Below are positions 44,018 through 53,061 of a DNA stretch of 64,000 bases, piece after piece. The DNA lies in the NCBI RefSeq assembly GCF_900111345.1, contig NZ_FOGY01000009.1, positions 178,753 to 242,752 on the forward strand. The letters are read 5' to 3'. The DNA comes from Psychrobacillus sp. OK032 (GTDB lineage Bacteria; Bacillota; Bacilli; Bacillales_A; Planococcaceae). Each line of letters starts with the position of its first letter. Position 1 is the stretch's first letter. Under the pieces are notes generated by a model. The model was not told the origin of the DNA. It did no database searches and saw nothing but the letters and a program-made list of their open reading frames with translations. A program made the translations under genes and the position numbers.

Positions 44018-45100
44018 ATGGTTACGTTAGATACGAAGCAATTTGACAATTGGATTGACCGTTTATCAGAGGATAAGAATATTCAACAGATTAAACGATT
44101 AACAGAAGTTATTTCTTCGGATGCTGAACCAGAAGTTGGCCAGACCCCAAAAGAGGTTATTTGGACGAAAAATAAAACAAAATTATATCGCTATCAACCG
44201 GCGATCAAGAAAACTAATAAAGTGCCTATTCTGATGATTTATGCATTAATCAATAAACCGTATATATTAGATCTATATCCAGGTAATAGCTTAATAGAGC
44301 ACTTAACTAATAAAGGTCATGATGTCTACTTGTTAGATTGGGGTACTCCTGGCCATGAAGATCGCCATATGAAACTGGATGATTATATTATGGATTATAT
44401 TCCACGGGCAGTAAACAAAGTGTTGAAGACTTCGAAAGCGAAAGATATTACACTTTTAGGTTACTGCATGGGGGGGACAATGACGGCAATTTTCACTTCA
44501 CTTTATCCACAATTGCCAATTCGCAACCTTATTTTGATGACGAGTCCAATTGACTTTAAAGATGCAGGTCTATACTCAAACTGGTTGGATAAACGCTATT
44601 TTCAACTAGATAAAATGGTCGATACACTAGGTAATATTCCTTTCGAAGTAATCGATTTCGGAAATAAAATGCTTAGTCCAATTTCGAATGTTGTCGGTCC
44701 ATATGTCAGTCTAGCTGACCGTGTGGAAAATGAGAACTTTGTTTTAAATTGGAAGCTAATGCAAAAATGGTTGAATGATGGGATACCTTTCCCTGGCGAA
44801 TCTTATAGACAGTGGATTAGAGATTTCTATCAGGACAACAAGCTGATTAATGATCAATTAGTAATACGTGGACGCAAAGTAGAACTGGCTAATATTAAGG
44901 CTAATCTATTAAATATTTCTGCAACACGTGACAATATTGCTCTACCACACCAAATTGCACCGCTGAATGATAAAGTGTCTAGCAAAAACAAGACACTACA
45001 TACGGTAGATACTGGTCATGTCTCAGTTGTCACAGGTCGCAAAGCAATCAATGAAATACATCCTTATATTGAGAAATGGATTACAGAAAACTCGAAGTAA
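44018..45100 (+). CDS. phaC: PHA synthase catalytic subunit, class IV
   Basis: 360 residues, alpha/beta hydrolase. The lipase-like box is GYCMGG with nucleophile Cys150 in place of Ser; DWGTPGHEDRHMKLDDYI is typical; the catalytic His lies in TVDTGHVSVVTG near residue 335. Length and partner PhaR mark it as class IV, known in Bacillus. It polymerises (R)-3-hydroxyacyl-CoA to PHA on granules. GGTAGGAGGG precedes the ATG. Confidence 0.95.
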   Translation: MVTLDTKQFDNWIDRLSEDKNIQQIKRLTEVISSDAEPEVGQTPKEVIWTKNKTKLYRYQPAIKKTNKVPILMIYALINKPYILDLYPGNSLIEHLTNKGHDVYLLDWGTPGHEDRHMKLDDYIMDYIPRAVNKVLKTSKAKDITLLGYCMGGTMTAIFTSLYPQLPIRNLILMTSPIDFKDAGLYSNWLDKRYFQLDKMVDTLGNIPFEVIDFGNKMLSPISNVVGPYVSLADRVENENFVLNWKLMQKWLNDGIPFPGESYRQWIRDFYQDNKLINDQLVIRGRKVELANIKANLLNISATRDNIALPHQIAPLNDKVSSKNKTLHTVDTGHVSVVTGRKAINEIHPYIEKWITENSK

Positions 45101-45103
45101 TAT

Positions 45104-45142
45104 AAAAGGAAACAAGTCCATAAATAGACTTGTTTCCTTCTC
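45104..45142. terminator. Bidirectional terminator after phaC
   Basis: AAGGAAACAAGTC / GACTTGTTTCCTT hairpin between convergent genes. Confidence 0.85.
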
Positions 45143-45161
45143 TTTTCTAAAGCACAGAAGA

Positions 45162-45947
45162 TTAGTATTTATCTGATTGGCCACCATCAATAGGAATAAC
45201 TGTAGCATTAATGAAATTAGCTTGATCTGATAATAGGAAGGCTACTAAATAACCTACTTCTTCTGGTTTACCAAATCGTTTCATTGGATTAGGTTGAACG
45301 AATTCTTTTCCAACTTCTTCCCAATTGTCTCCACCCATTTGTTTTAAAGAACCTTCAACCATGGGTGTCATGATCGCTCCTGGTGCAATTGCTTTAATGC
45401 TTACGCCATATTGACCATATTCAATACCAGAGTTTCTTGTTAACCCTACAACACCATGTTTACTCGCTGCGTAACCTGATTGATTACCTACACCACGGAT
45501 ACCCCCGACAGAAGCAGTATTCACAACAGATCCTGATCCTTGCTTTTTCATAACTGCTAGTACATGTTTCAATCCGTAAAATACACCATTTAGGTTAACA
45601 CTTACTACTTTACTGAACTCGTCAGAACCGAAATCTTCCGTAAGATTTTGTTTTCCTTCGATCCCTGCATTGTTGAAAAATCCATCTATACGACCATATT
45701 TGTTAACTGTTTCATCCACATAATTTTTTACGGCTGCTTCCTCTGCAACGTTCGCTGTTAATAAAAGTATCTCTGCTTCTGGTGCTACTTCTAAAATTAG
45801 TTTTTTTGTTTCTTCTAAACTATTACTATTTAAATCCACTAAAGAAAGTTTTGCGCCCTCTTTGGCCACTTGTAACGCAGATACTTGTCCTAATCCAGAT
45901 CCTGCTCCAGTTATTAATACGACTTGATCATCAAAACGGTTACTCAT
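45162..45947 (-). CDS. SDR-family oxidoreductase
   Basis: 261 residues, classical SDR. ITGAGSGLGQVSALQVAKEG (cofactor), VDLNS (Asp after beta-2, favouring NAD), NNAGIEG, catalytic Ser in TASVGG, Tyr and Lys in GYAASKHG, and PIDGGQSDKY at the end. Substrate unknown. It is convergent with phaC; a link to PHA metabolism, such as a 3-hydroxybutyrate dehydrogenase-like step, is only a guess. Confidence 0.88.
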   Translation of the reverse strand: MSNRFDDQVVLITGAGSGLGQVSALQVAKEGAKLSLVDLNSNSLEETKKLILEVAPEAEILLLTANVAEEAAVKNYVDETVNKYGRIDGFFNNAGIEGKQNLTEDFGSDEFSKVVSVNLNGVFYGLKHVLAVMKKQGSGSVVNTASVGGIRGVGNQSGYAASKHGVVGLTRNSGIEYGQYGVSIKAIAPGAIMTPMVEGSLKQMGGDNWEEVGKEFVQPNPMKRFGKPEEVGYLVAFLLSDQANFINATVIPIDGGQSDKY

Positions 45948-46108
45948 TATACTTCTTCCTTCCTACATGTGTATTTATTTGTAATTAAAATATCTCAATT
46001 ACAAGATAATTGTATTCCTTCTATTTTGGTAAATCAATTTCTTTGCTCAGAGTTAATAGAGTATTTCGAAGGGATATGGCAGTATTTACTTAAGGAGGAG
46101 AATTTTAT

Positions 46109-46633
46109 ATGGAACATATTTTTATAATTGGTGGTACAGGAATGTTAGCGGAAGTGACAAGATGGTATGCAGAACAAAATCATATTGTTACGGTTATTGC
46201 ACGTAATAAAGAAAAAATGAATAGAATGAAAGATTCTTGCTCTGAACCAGAGAATATAAAAGCAATCTATCTCGATTATCGAGATTCTGCCGAATTGTAC
46301 AAATCGCTATGGAAGAACATACAAGTATATGGACCGTTAACGGAGGCGGTTGTTTGGTTGCATTCCGATGGTTTACATACACTCCCCACTGTATTTGAAA
46401 TAATGGAGGAGAAAAGTAATGTTTGGCAAATAATAGGTAGCAAAGCAAACGCTGAAGACTTGAGAAAACAATGCCAACCTCAAAAAGACTTAGAATATAA
46501 TTTCATACAACTAGGATTTCTAAAAGAATATGATAGACAAAGATGGTTAACAAATTTTGAAATCTCAGATGGTGTTATTCATGCAATTAATTCTGGCCAA
46601 CCTTATAGTTTAATAGGCGAAATTTCTAGCTGA
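46109..46633 (+). CDS. Short NAD(P)-binding SDR-like protein
   Basis: 174 residues. It begins with a Rossmann motif (MEHIFIIGGTGMLAEVTRWY) and a basic segment ARNKEKMNRM, but has no YxxxK catalytic pair and is shorter than enzymes of the family. AAGGAGGAG precedes the ATG. Probably an atypical SDR or NAD(P) sensor; function not identified. Confidence 0.7.
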   Translation: MEHIFIIGGTGMLAEVTRWYAEQNHIVTVIARNKEKMNRMKDSCSEPENIKAIYLDYRDSAELYKSLWKNIQVYGPLTEAVVWLHSDGLHTLPTVFEIMEEKSNVWQIIGSKANAEDLRKQCQPQKDLEYNFIQLGFLKEYDRQRWLTNFEISDGVIHAINSGQPYSLIGEISS

Positions 46634-46719
46634 GCGTGTATGACATGAAAAGCGAAGTTCTTCGTATATTTAAATAAGAACTAGATGTAATTTTACATGA
46701 TGATTACTAGCAATTACCG

Positions 46720-46974
46720 TTGATTGGAGCGGAAGGCGGAAACTCCTGCGGGAATAGCGTGTCCAGGTAAGACCCCAAAGGAGCGAACATATTGACAAAG
46801 GCTAAGAGCACCACCTCCAATGGAAGGCAATCTAAGTTCGCCGCTTCCTGCGGCAACGATTGCATGACCCACGTCCTGTGGGACTCAGGCGCCTTTGTGA
46901 CCAACATCCTGTTGGCCTGAGGAGGCTCACGGACCGCCCGCGAAAAAGCGTCCGCCTGAAGCGGAAATTAACAC
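46720..46974. repeat. Composite repeat: family B split by family C sequence
   Basis: The outer parts GGAGCGGAAGGCGGAAACTC (left) and GAAAAAGCGTCCGCCTGAAG (right) belong to family B. Between them lie family C pieces: AGGCAATCTAAGTTCGCCGC, the hairpins GCCGCTTCCTGCGGC (46840), CCCACGTCCTGTGGG (46868) and CCAACATCCTGTTGG (46901), and CAGGCGCC. No gene is seen in 46634-46980. Confidence 0.75.
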
Positions 46975-46980
46975 TTCTTT

Positions 46981-47418
46981 TTATTCAGAAAATGTTTTAA
47001 TCATTAAAATATGAGGAATCCCATCTTCGATAAATACATCTGATGAAGTTTGATAGCCAAGTTTTTCATAAAAACCTTCTGCATGTGTTTGACCATGTAA
47101 TTTAACTTTGGTTAATCCAATATCTTTTGCAATCTCTTCTAACTTTTTTATTATTATTTTTCCAAGACCAAATTTACGATATGACTCTAAAATACAAATT
47201 CGCTCCAATTTACCTAAACCATCGACAACTCTTAATCTACCAGTTCCTACAGGTTGTTCCTTATAATAGACTAAAATATGTTCGCATTTTCCACCTAGCG
47301 TATCGAATACATCAAATTCAGCATCTAATGGTACACCTTGCTCTTTCACAAATACTTCTTTTCTAATATGAAACGCTTTTTGTAAGTCGCTATCTTCCGT
47401 GATTTTTTTAGAATCCAT
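46981..47418 (-). CDS. GNAT-family N-acetyltransferase
   Basis: 145 residues, single GNAT domain of the YjcF/ElaA-like group. RKEVFVKEQGVPLDAEFD near the start and acetyl-CoA loop RICILESYRKFGLGKIIIKKLEE in the middle; GFYEKLGYQ near the end. It would acetylate a small molecule or thiol/amine; substrate unknown. Confidence 0.87.
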   Translation of the reverse strand: MDSKKITEDSDLQKAFHIRKEVFVKEQGVPLDAEFDVFDTLGGKCEHILVYYKEQPVGTGRLRVVDGLGKLERICILESYRKFGLGKIIIKKLEEIAKDIGLTKVKLHGQTHAEGFYEKLGYQTSSDVFIEDGIPHILMIKTFSE

Positions 47419-47571
47419 TAATTTTCAGTCCTTTTCTTAAATAAATTAGACAAGCAGATAGACTCAAGTCATAATCTATTTATATGTACATATTAGTTTA
47501 AGTGAATTTATTTTTGTTGTAAATAAAACAACGAAATAGGAATGATCAGTTTTTTGCTTGGGGGAATAGAG

Positions 47572-48330
47572 TTGAAATTAGTATCTTGGAATGTAAATGG
47601 ATTGCGTGCATGTGTACAAAAAGGCTTTTTAGATTATTTTAATGAAGTGAATGCAGATATATTTTGTTTGCAAGAAACGAAATTGCAGGCAGGCCAAATA
47701 GATTTGCAGCTAGATGGATATGAGCAATATTGGAATTATGCATTGAAAAAGGGGTACTCAGGAACTGCAGTGTTTACAAAAGTAAAGCCACTGTCAGTGA
47801 GGTATGGAGTCGGAGATTTAGATACTGAAGATGAAGGCAGAATCATTACTTTGGAGTTCGAAGACTTTTACTTAGTCAATGTCTACACTCCGAATGCAAA
47901 ACGTGATTTAACGAGACTTCCATATCGACTTGAGTGGGAAGACGAAATGCGTACATATTTAAAAACATTAGATGAAGTGAAGCCGGTCATTATGTGTGGA
48001 GATTTAAATGTTGCTCACGCAGAAATCGATTTGAAAAATGCTAAGTCAAATAGAGGGAACTCTGGTTTTACGCTTGAAGAACGAGGGAAAATGACAGATT
48101 TACTAGCGGCTGGTTTTGTAGATACGTTCCGATACTTTTATCCGGAACGTGAAGATGCATATTCTTGGTGGTCGTACTTGAACAAAGTGCGCGAACGAAA
48201 TATAGGCTGGAGAATTGACTATTTCATAGCCTCTCAAAAACTTACACCTATTTTAAAGGATGCTTCCATTGACGCGCATGTGCTTGGAAGTGATCATTGC
48301 CCTGTCATTTTAGTATTAGAAAATCCTTAA
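47572..48330 (+). CDS. exoA: Exodeoxyribonuclease III / AP endonuclease
   Basis: 252 residues from TTG 47572, the same length as B. subtilis ExoA; GGGGGAATAGAG is its ribosome site. An ATG at 47542 adds residues not seen in the family. Motifs: SWNVNGLRA, CLQETKLQ (catalytic Glu), VYTPNA, CGDLNVAH (Asp and Asn), SWWSYLNKVRERNIGWRIDYF and GSDHCPVIL (catalytic Asp-His). It cuts DNA at abasic sites and has 3' exonuclease and phosphatase activity. Confidence 0.95.
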   Translation: MKLVSWNVNGLRACVQKGFLDYFNEVNADIFCLQETKLQAGQIDLQLDGYEQYWNYALKKGYSGTAVFTKVKPLSVRYGVGDLDTEDEGRIITLEFEDFYLVNVYTPNAKRDLTRLPYRLEWEDEMRTYLKTLDEVKPVIMCGDLNVAHAEIDLKNAKSNRGNSGFTLEERGKMTDLLAAGFVDTFRYFYPEREDAYSWWSYLNKVRERNIGWRIDYFIASQKLTPILKDASIDAHVLGSDHCPVILVLENP

Positions 48331-48429
48331 GAATAGAGTTAAATATTCATTATATTATGATAAAAACTACAATACTTTAACAAAATAGAGTACAATATTT
48401 CTATATCAACTTTCTGGAGGTACCTATAG

Positions 48430-49710
48430 ATGAATGCTTTAGCTGTGCAATTAAATGAAAAAATGCAAAAAGAAAATCCTGTCATTTTTGACATGTTATC
48501 CGACTTAGGAAAGAATTTGTATTATCCTAAAGGGATATTAAGCCAAAGTGCAGAAGCAGGGAAAAAAGCGCATCGCTTTAACGCAACAATCGGTATCGCC
48601 ACAGAAAACGGAGAGCCGATGCATTTCCGCCATATACAAGAAAAATTAGGGTACGCTCCAAAAGACATTTACCCATATGCAGCTCCACAAGGAAAAGAAT
48701 TATTACGTTCTATTTGGAAAGAAAAGTTATTAAAGGATAATCCTTCTATGCAAAATAAATCAATTGGTTCGCCGATTGTAACTAGCGCATTGACACATGG
48801 TTTAAGTATAGTAGCAGATTTGTTTATGAATCCTGGTGATGTCCTTGTTACGCCTGAGCAATATTGGGGTAACTATAATACGGTATTCCAGATTAGAAGA
48901 TGCGGTCGTGTAGAAACGTTCCCATTATTCAATGAAAACGATGGTTTCAATGTAGAAGCATTTCGTGAAACACTAGCGAAGCAAAAAGAAAAAGCGATTG
49001 TGTTATTAAACTTCCCGAACAATCCAACTGGTTATACACCATCAGTTAGTGAAGCACAAGCAATTGTTCAAGTATTAATAGATGCTGCAGCTTCTGGAAC
49101 TAAATTAGTTGTCTTATTGGATGATGCTTATTTTGGATTATTCTATGAAGATTCGATTAAGGAATCGCTGTTCGGGTTATTAGCAGAAAGTCACCCAAAT
49201 ATTTTGCCAGTGAAAATCGACGGTGCCACTAAAGAAAACTATGTATGGGGATTACGCGTTGGATTCATTACTTACGCTGCAACGCCTGATGTACTAGATG
49301 CACTAGAACAAAAAACAAAAGGAATTATCCGTGGAACGATTTCGAGCGGTTCTCATATTTCACAAACTATTCTTTTGGAGTCTTTACAATCAGAAGAGTT
49401 CTTAAAAGAAAAAGAAGAGAAATTCCAAATTATGAAGTCGCGTGCCATTCAAACGAAGCAAGTGCTTGCAAACGAAAAGTTTGCTCCTCACTGGACATAC
49501 TATCCATTTAACTCAGGCTACTTCATGTGCTTGAAGTTAAATAATTTAGATGCGGAAACACTTCGCCTTCATTTATTAGATCAATACGGTGTAGGGGTAA
49601 TTGCAAGTAATAAAACGGATATTCGTGTGGCATTTTCATGTGTGGAAGAATCGGATATTGAAGAGCTATTTGATTTAATTTATCAAGGATGCCAAGACTT
49701 AACTAAATAA
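48430..49710 (+). CDS. Class I/II PLP-dependent aminotransferase
   Basis: 426 residues. LLNFPNNPTGYTPS, DDAYFGLFYEDS and GATKENYVWGLRVGFI, whose Lys is the expected PLP attachment site, identify the family. The unusual N-terminal segment (SQSAEAGKKAHRFNATIGIATENGEPMHF) is found in a subgroup of Firmicutes aminotransferases without assigned substrate. GGAGGTACC precedes the ATG. Monocistronic. Confidence 0.88.
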   Translation: MNALAVQLNEKMQKENPVIFDMLSDLGKNLYYPKGILSQSAEAGKKAHRFNATIGIATENGEPMHFRHIQEKLGYAPKDIYPYAAPQGKELLRSIWKEKLLKDNPSMQNKSIGSPIVTSALTHGLSIVADLFMNPGDVLVTPEQYWGNYNTVFQIRRCGRVETFPLFNENDGFNVEAFRETLAKQKEKAIVLLNFPNNPTGYTPSVSEAQAIVQVLIDAAASGTKLVVLLDDAYFGLFYEDSIKESLFGLLAESHPNILPVKIDGATKENYVWGLRVGFITYAATPDVLDALEQKTKGIIRGTISSGSHISQTILLESLQSEEFLKEKEEKFQIMKSRAIQTKQVLANEKFAPHWTYYPFNSGYFMCLKLNNLDAETLRLHLLDQYGVGVIASNKTDIRVAFSCVEESDIEELFDLIYQGCQDLTK

Positions 49711-49718
49711 TCATCTTG

Positions 49719-49759
49719 AAAACTGTTCATGAGTTAACGCTCATGGACAGTTTTTTTTA
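49719..49759 (+). terminator. Terminator after aminotransferase gene
   Basis: AACTGTTCATGAG / CTCATGGACAGTT hairpin and eight T. Confidence 0.85.
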
Positions 49760-49794
49760 ACTTGTATCAGCTAGGAGTGCAAACACCTAGCTGA

Positions 49795-49940
49795 TTATAG
49801 GAACTCAGGTTAAGATCCCCGCGTCCTGCGGGAACGCCTGAGGGACCAACATCCTGTTGGCCCAAGCCTCCGGCGGAAGTCACTATGGCAATTCAAGATC
49901 CGGACGCAATTACGCCAAGGAGAAAATGATTTATGTAATC
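49795..49940. repeat. Dispersed repeat family C, copy 3
   Basis: Contains CCCGCGTCCTGCGGG (49818-49832), CCAACATCCTGTTGG (49846-49860), CCTCCGGCGGAAGTCACTAT, GCAATTCAAGATCCGGACGC and ATTACGCCAAGGAGAAAATG. Together with about 80 bases of leader it fills the gap before the PQQ dehydrogenase gene. Confidence 0.8.
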
Positions 49941-50023
49941 AAATGTAAGCGTTAACATTTATTTAGAATCCGAAACATAAACTATTGAAAATGGCATTTT
50001 AATAGTAAAGGGGGAGGATTAAG

Positions 50024-52237
50024 ATGAGAGATGAACGTATACCCGTGTGGGCAAAAATTTTTATCGGAAGTATTATTGCTCTAGTAACAATTCTTATGCT
50101 TTTTTTAGTAGCTGATAAAGAACGAGAGGAAGTATCCGAATTTGCTACAATAACTGTAAATGAAGAAACAGAAGTTGAGTCTAAAGCGGAAGTTGAGGTA
50201 GAAGTTGAGGTAGAAGTTAAGGGTGCGCCTAGTCCAGCTAATCCGGATATTAAAGTCGAATATGCTTCAAAAGATTGGGCAGTCCATGGGGGCGATTATT
50301 ACAACAGACGTTATTCCACTTTAAATCAAATTACATCTGAAAACGTAGGGGATTTAAAACCAACTTGGGTAAGTAGTCTAGGCTCTGGAGCAGAAGATAA
50401 ATATTCGGGTGAGGCTACACCGATCGTAGTAGATGGCATTATGTATATTGCAACTGGTGCTAATGACGTATTTGCAATTGATGCCAAAACGGGTGAGCAG
50501 ATTTGGGCATATACCCCGGAAATACCACAAGAAATGGACACGGTATGTTGTGGGTGGACAACACGTGGAGTTGCAGTTGGTGATGGAAAAGTATATGTAG
50601 GTTTACTAGATGCACGCCTTGTGGCACTTGACCAAAAAACAGGAGAAGAATTATGGGAAACGAAAGTTGCAGAATGGGAAGAAGGATATACTATTACTAG
50701 TGCACCACTTTATTACAATGGTAAAGTCTACACGGGGGTAGCCGGTGGAGAATACGGTATTCGTGGTCGAGTGATGGCGTACGAATCAGATTTAGGGTAT
50801 GAAGTATGGCGCTTCTATACAATTCCTGGACCAGGAGATATCTATGGCAATACTTGGCCTTCAGATAATGATGCTTGGTTAACTGGAGGGGGCCCTGTTT
50901 GGAATACACCAGCAGTTGATCCGGAACTTGGGTATATTTATTTTGCAACTGGAAATACGGCGCCCGACTTAGATGGTAGTAATCGTGAAGGAGACAATTT
51001 ATACGCGAACTCTGTAGTCGCTGTGAATGCGGAAAATGGGGATTATGTATGGCATTTCCAAGAAGTGCATCATGATATTTGGGATATGGATCCAGCAAAC
51101 CCTGTTGTTCTATTTAATGTGGAAAAAGATGGGGAGATGCGAAAAGGTCTTGGGCAAGCGGGTAAAACTGGTTGGATTTATTTCTTAGATCGTACGGATG
51201 GAACGCCGCTTGTAGGAATTGAAGAAAAGCCGGTACCTCAATTAGCTGAACAAAAAACTGCCGCAACTCAGCCGTTCCCAATAGGAGATGCATTTGTTCC
51301 TCAAGGGGTAACACAAGCCGATGTAGAGCGGGATTTAGATGGTACGTTTGACGGAACGATTGGCGATATCTTTACGCCATTCTGGGAGGAGATGATTACG
51401 CTTAAACCTGGTCCGAGTGGCGGTGCAAATTGGCCGCCATCAGCCTATAATCCAGATACAGAGCTATTCTATGTATTAGGAAATGATACGTACTCTGCTT
51501 TTGCTAGACAAGAAGAGGAGGAGTTTGAAGAAGGGGCTTTATATATTGGTAGTATTTTGCAACGTATAGCCAATACACCGAGACGTGGAACGGTTACCGC
51601 AATTGATGTAAAAACAAATAAGATCGCATGGCAACAAAACTGGGATAATACAGCATATAGTGGTGTCTTAACAACGGCCGGAAATCTTGTATTTATTGGT
51701 CACAACGACGGCCGCTTAATCGCTTTTGACGCTAAAACAGGAGATCAGTTGTGGGAATATATGATGGATGCAGGTGCGAATGCTCCATCTGTCACATATG
51801 AAATTGATGGAGAACAATACATTTCTATCTATGCTGCAGGAAATGCTCTAGCAGGTTCTAAACATGGTGATAAAGTTTATACATTTAAATTAGGTGGAAC
51901 TTTACCAGAAGGTCAAGTGATCGATGCTTCGGCAAAAAATAATACAAACGAGTCCACTACCGATGAAGCTACAGAGGGTGAAACAGTAAGTAGCGTTGAT
52001 GCCGGTCTAGCACTTTACACAAATAGTTGTATCGCTTGTCACGGAAATCAAGGAGCGAACGGACATAATGGACCAAATCTACAGGATAGTAAGTTCGCAG
52101 AAAGTAGAGAAAATGTGATCGATCGAATAACAAATGGCGGAGCAACTATGCCATCCTTTAAAGATTCGCTAACTCCCGAAGAGATTGAAGCGATAGCGGA
52201 CTATATCGAGACAGTCATTTCTCCATTAGGTGGGTGA
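50024..52237 (+). CDS. PQQ-dependent dehydrogenase fused to cytochrome c
   Basis: 737 residues. An N-terminal membrane anchor (IFIGSIIALVTILMLFLVA, residues about 10-28) is followed by a low-complexity EV-repeat spacer from 12-base DNA repeats. Residues about 80-620 are an eight-bladed quinoprotein propeller with W-motifs (DAKTGEQIWAY, DQKTGEELWET), the adjacent Cys175-Cys176 disulfide, and HHDIWDMD with catalytic Asp354. Residues about 655-737 are a cytochrome c domain with CIACH (Cys669, Cys672, His673). It should oxidise an alcohol or sugar outside the membrane and pass electrons to its heme. GGGGGAGG precedes the ATG. No PQQ-synthesis gene is in the window. Confidence 0.9.
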   Translation: MRDERIPVWAKIFIGSIIALVTILMLFLVADKEREEVSEFATITVNEETEVESKAEVEVEVEVEVKGAPSPANPDIKVEYASKDWAVHGGDYYNRRYSTLNQITSENVGDLKPTWVSSLGSGAEDKYSGEATPIVVDGIMYIATGANDVFAIDAKTGEQIWAYTPEIPQEMDTVCCGWTTRGVAVGDGKVYVGLLDARLVALDQKTGEELWETKVAEWEEGYTITSAPLYYNGKVYTGVAGGEYGIRGRVMAYESDLGYEVWRFYTIPGPGDIYGNTWPSDNDAWLTGGGPVWNTPAVDPELGYIYFATGNTAPDLDGSNREGDNLYANSVVAVNAENGDYVWHFQEVHHDIWDMDPANPVVLFNVEKDGEMRKGLGQAGKTGWIYFLDRTDGTPLVGIEEKPVPQLAEQKTAATQPFPIGDAFVPQGVTQADVERDLDGTFDGTIGDIFTPFWEEMITLKPGPSGGANWPPSAYNPDTELFYVLGNDTYSAFARQEEEEFEEGALYIGSILQRIANTPRRGTVTAIDVKTNKIAWQQNWDNTAYSGVLTTAGNLVFIGHNDGRLIAFDAKTGDQLWEYMMDAGANAPSVTYEIDGEQYISIYAAGNALAGSKHGDKVYTFKLGGTLPEGQVIDASAKNNTNESTTDEATEGETVSSVDAGLALYTNSCIACHGNQGANGHNGPNLQDSKFAESRENVIDRITNGGATMPSFKDSLTPEEIEAIADYIETVISPLGG

Positions 52238-52249
52238 TAAGTGAAGCGA

Positions 52250-52288
52250 AAAGAAACCAGCCATTATTTCAGATGGCTGGTTTCTTTA
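52250..52288 (+). terminator. Terminator after PQQ dehydrogenase gene
   Basis: AAAGAAACCAGCCAT / ATGGCTGGTTTCTTT perfect hairpin. Confidence 0.85.
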
Positions 52289-52380
52289 TGATGATTTAGC
52301 ATTTATCAAGGATGTAATTGCGGTATTGGTAAAGAATATAGGGATAATGCGTACTAAAGGGGCTTTATTAGGTGATCGCT

Positions 52381-52503
52381 ATGATTTCCGCTTCAGGAAT
52401 CCGCGGGCTTGGCTTCAGCCGCTTCCCTCGCTACGCTCAGTCCAGGGTCTTCAGCTCAAGCTATTCCCGCTGGAGTCGCCGCCCTTCCGCTCCAATCAAT
52501 GAG
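52381..52503. repeat. Dispersed repeat family B, copy 4
   Basis: GATTTCCGCTTCAGGAATCC at the left and CTGGAGTCGCCGCCCTTCC with GCTCCAATCA at the right match the arms of copy 1. The middle (CTCGCTACGCTCAGTCC) differs. Confidence 0.7.
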
Positions 52504-52869
52504 AAATTTCTTACTAATTTGGTGTATGCAGTTATTAAGGATGATAATTGATCAGATCCACTACGTAATGTTTTTTAAATCTATTAAGAAAATGCTGTCT
52601 CAAAATAAGCAAATCATTGTATAAAGTTCACTCCCTTCAACGATTTATTGGGATGACAATACTTATCCTTCGTCGTCTCTCCTTAAGTAAACTTGTTATT
52701 TTAAGAATTGGTTGCTTTCAACAGCAATTCGGTTGTTCTAGATTACTGGTTTGTTGCTCTTAACCATTTTCAGATTTGATTTATTCTAAAGTTACATATT
52801 TAGCGCTTTGGAACTAATAAATCTAAGTCATTATTGAGCTTAGATGCTAATTAGTCAGCAAGTTCCATT
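52504..52869. other. Gene-free stretch between repeats
   Basis: No gene is supported. It shares TAAACTTGTTA (52688) and ATTGGTTGCTTTCA (52707) with the gap between family B copies at 37529-37562, so it appears to be part of a longer composite repeat. Confidence 0.5.
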
Positions 52870-52924
52870 GATTTTCGCTCACCCGGCGGAAAGCGTCCGC
52901 CTGTAGCGAAAATCATTACGGTCA
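52870..52924. repeat. Minimal family B copy with perfect 10-bp inverted ends
   Basis: GATTTTCGCT (52870-52879) and AGCGAAAATC (52915-52924) bracket CACCCGGCGGAAAGCGTCCG. Only 55 bases long. The bases beyond its right end (CACCTGATA) match those beyond copy 1. Confidence 0.8.
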
Positions 52925-53061
52925 CCTGATAGAGCTTATTAAGAAGCATTATACCCGTTTTAAGAAAGATAGCTTGTGTTTATTTATCCAAGAAAAAGGG
53001 GAAATAGTGTATACTAGGTTCAAATAGTTCAGAGTTAAAAGTTATGGAGAAGGGGATCATT

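Noticed and set aside
52409..52624. Rightward 71-residue frame
   Set aside because: Begins inside a family B repeat and has no ribosome site.
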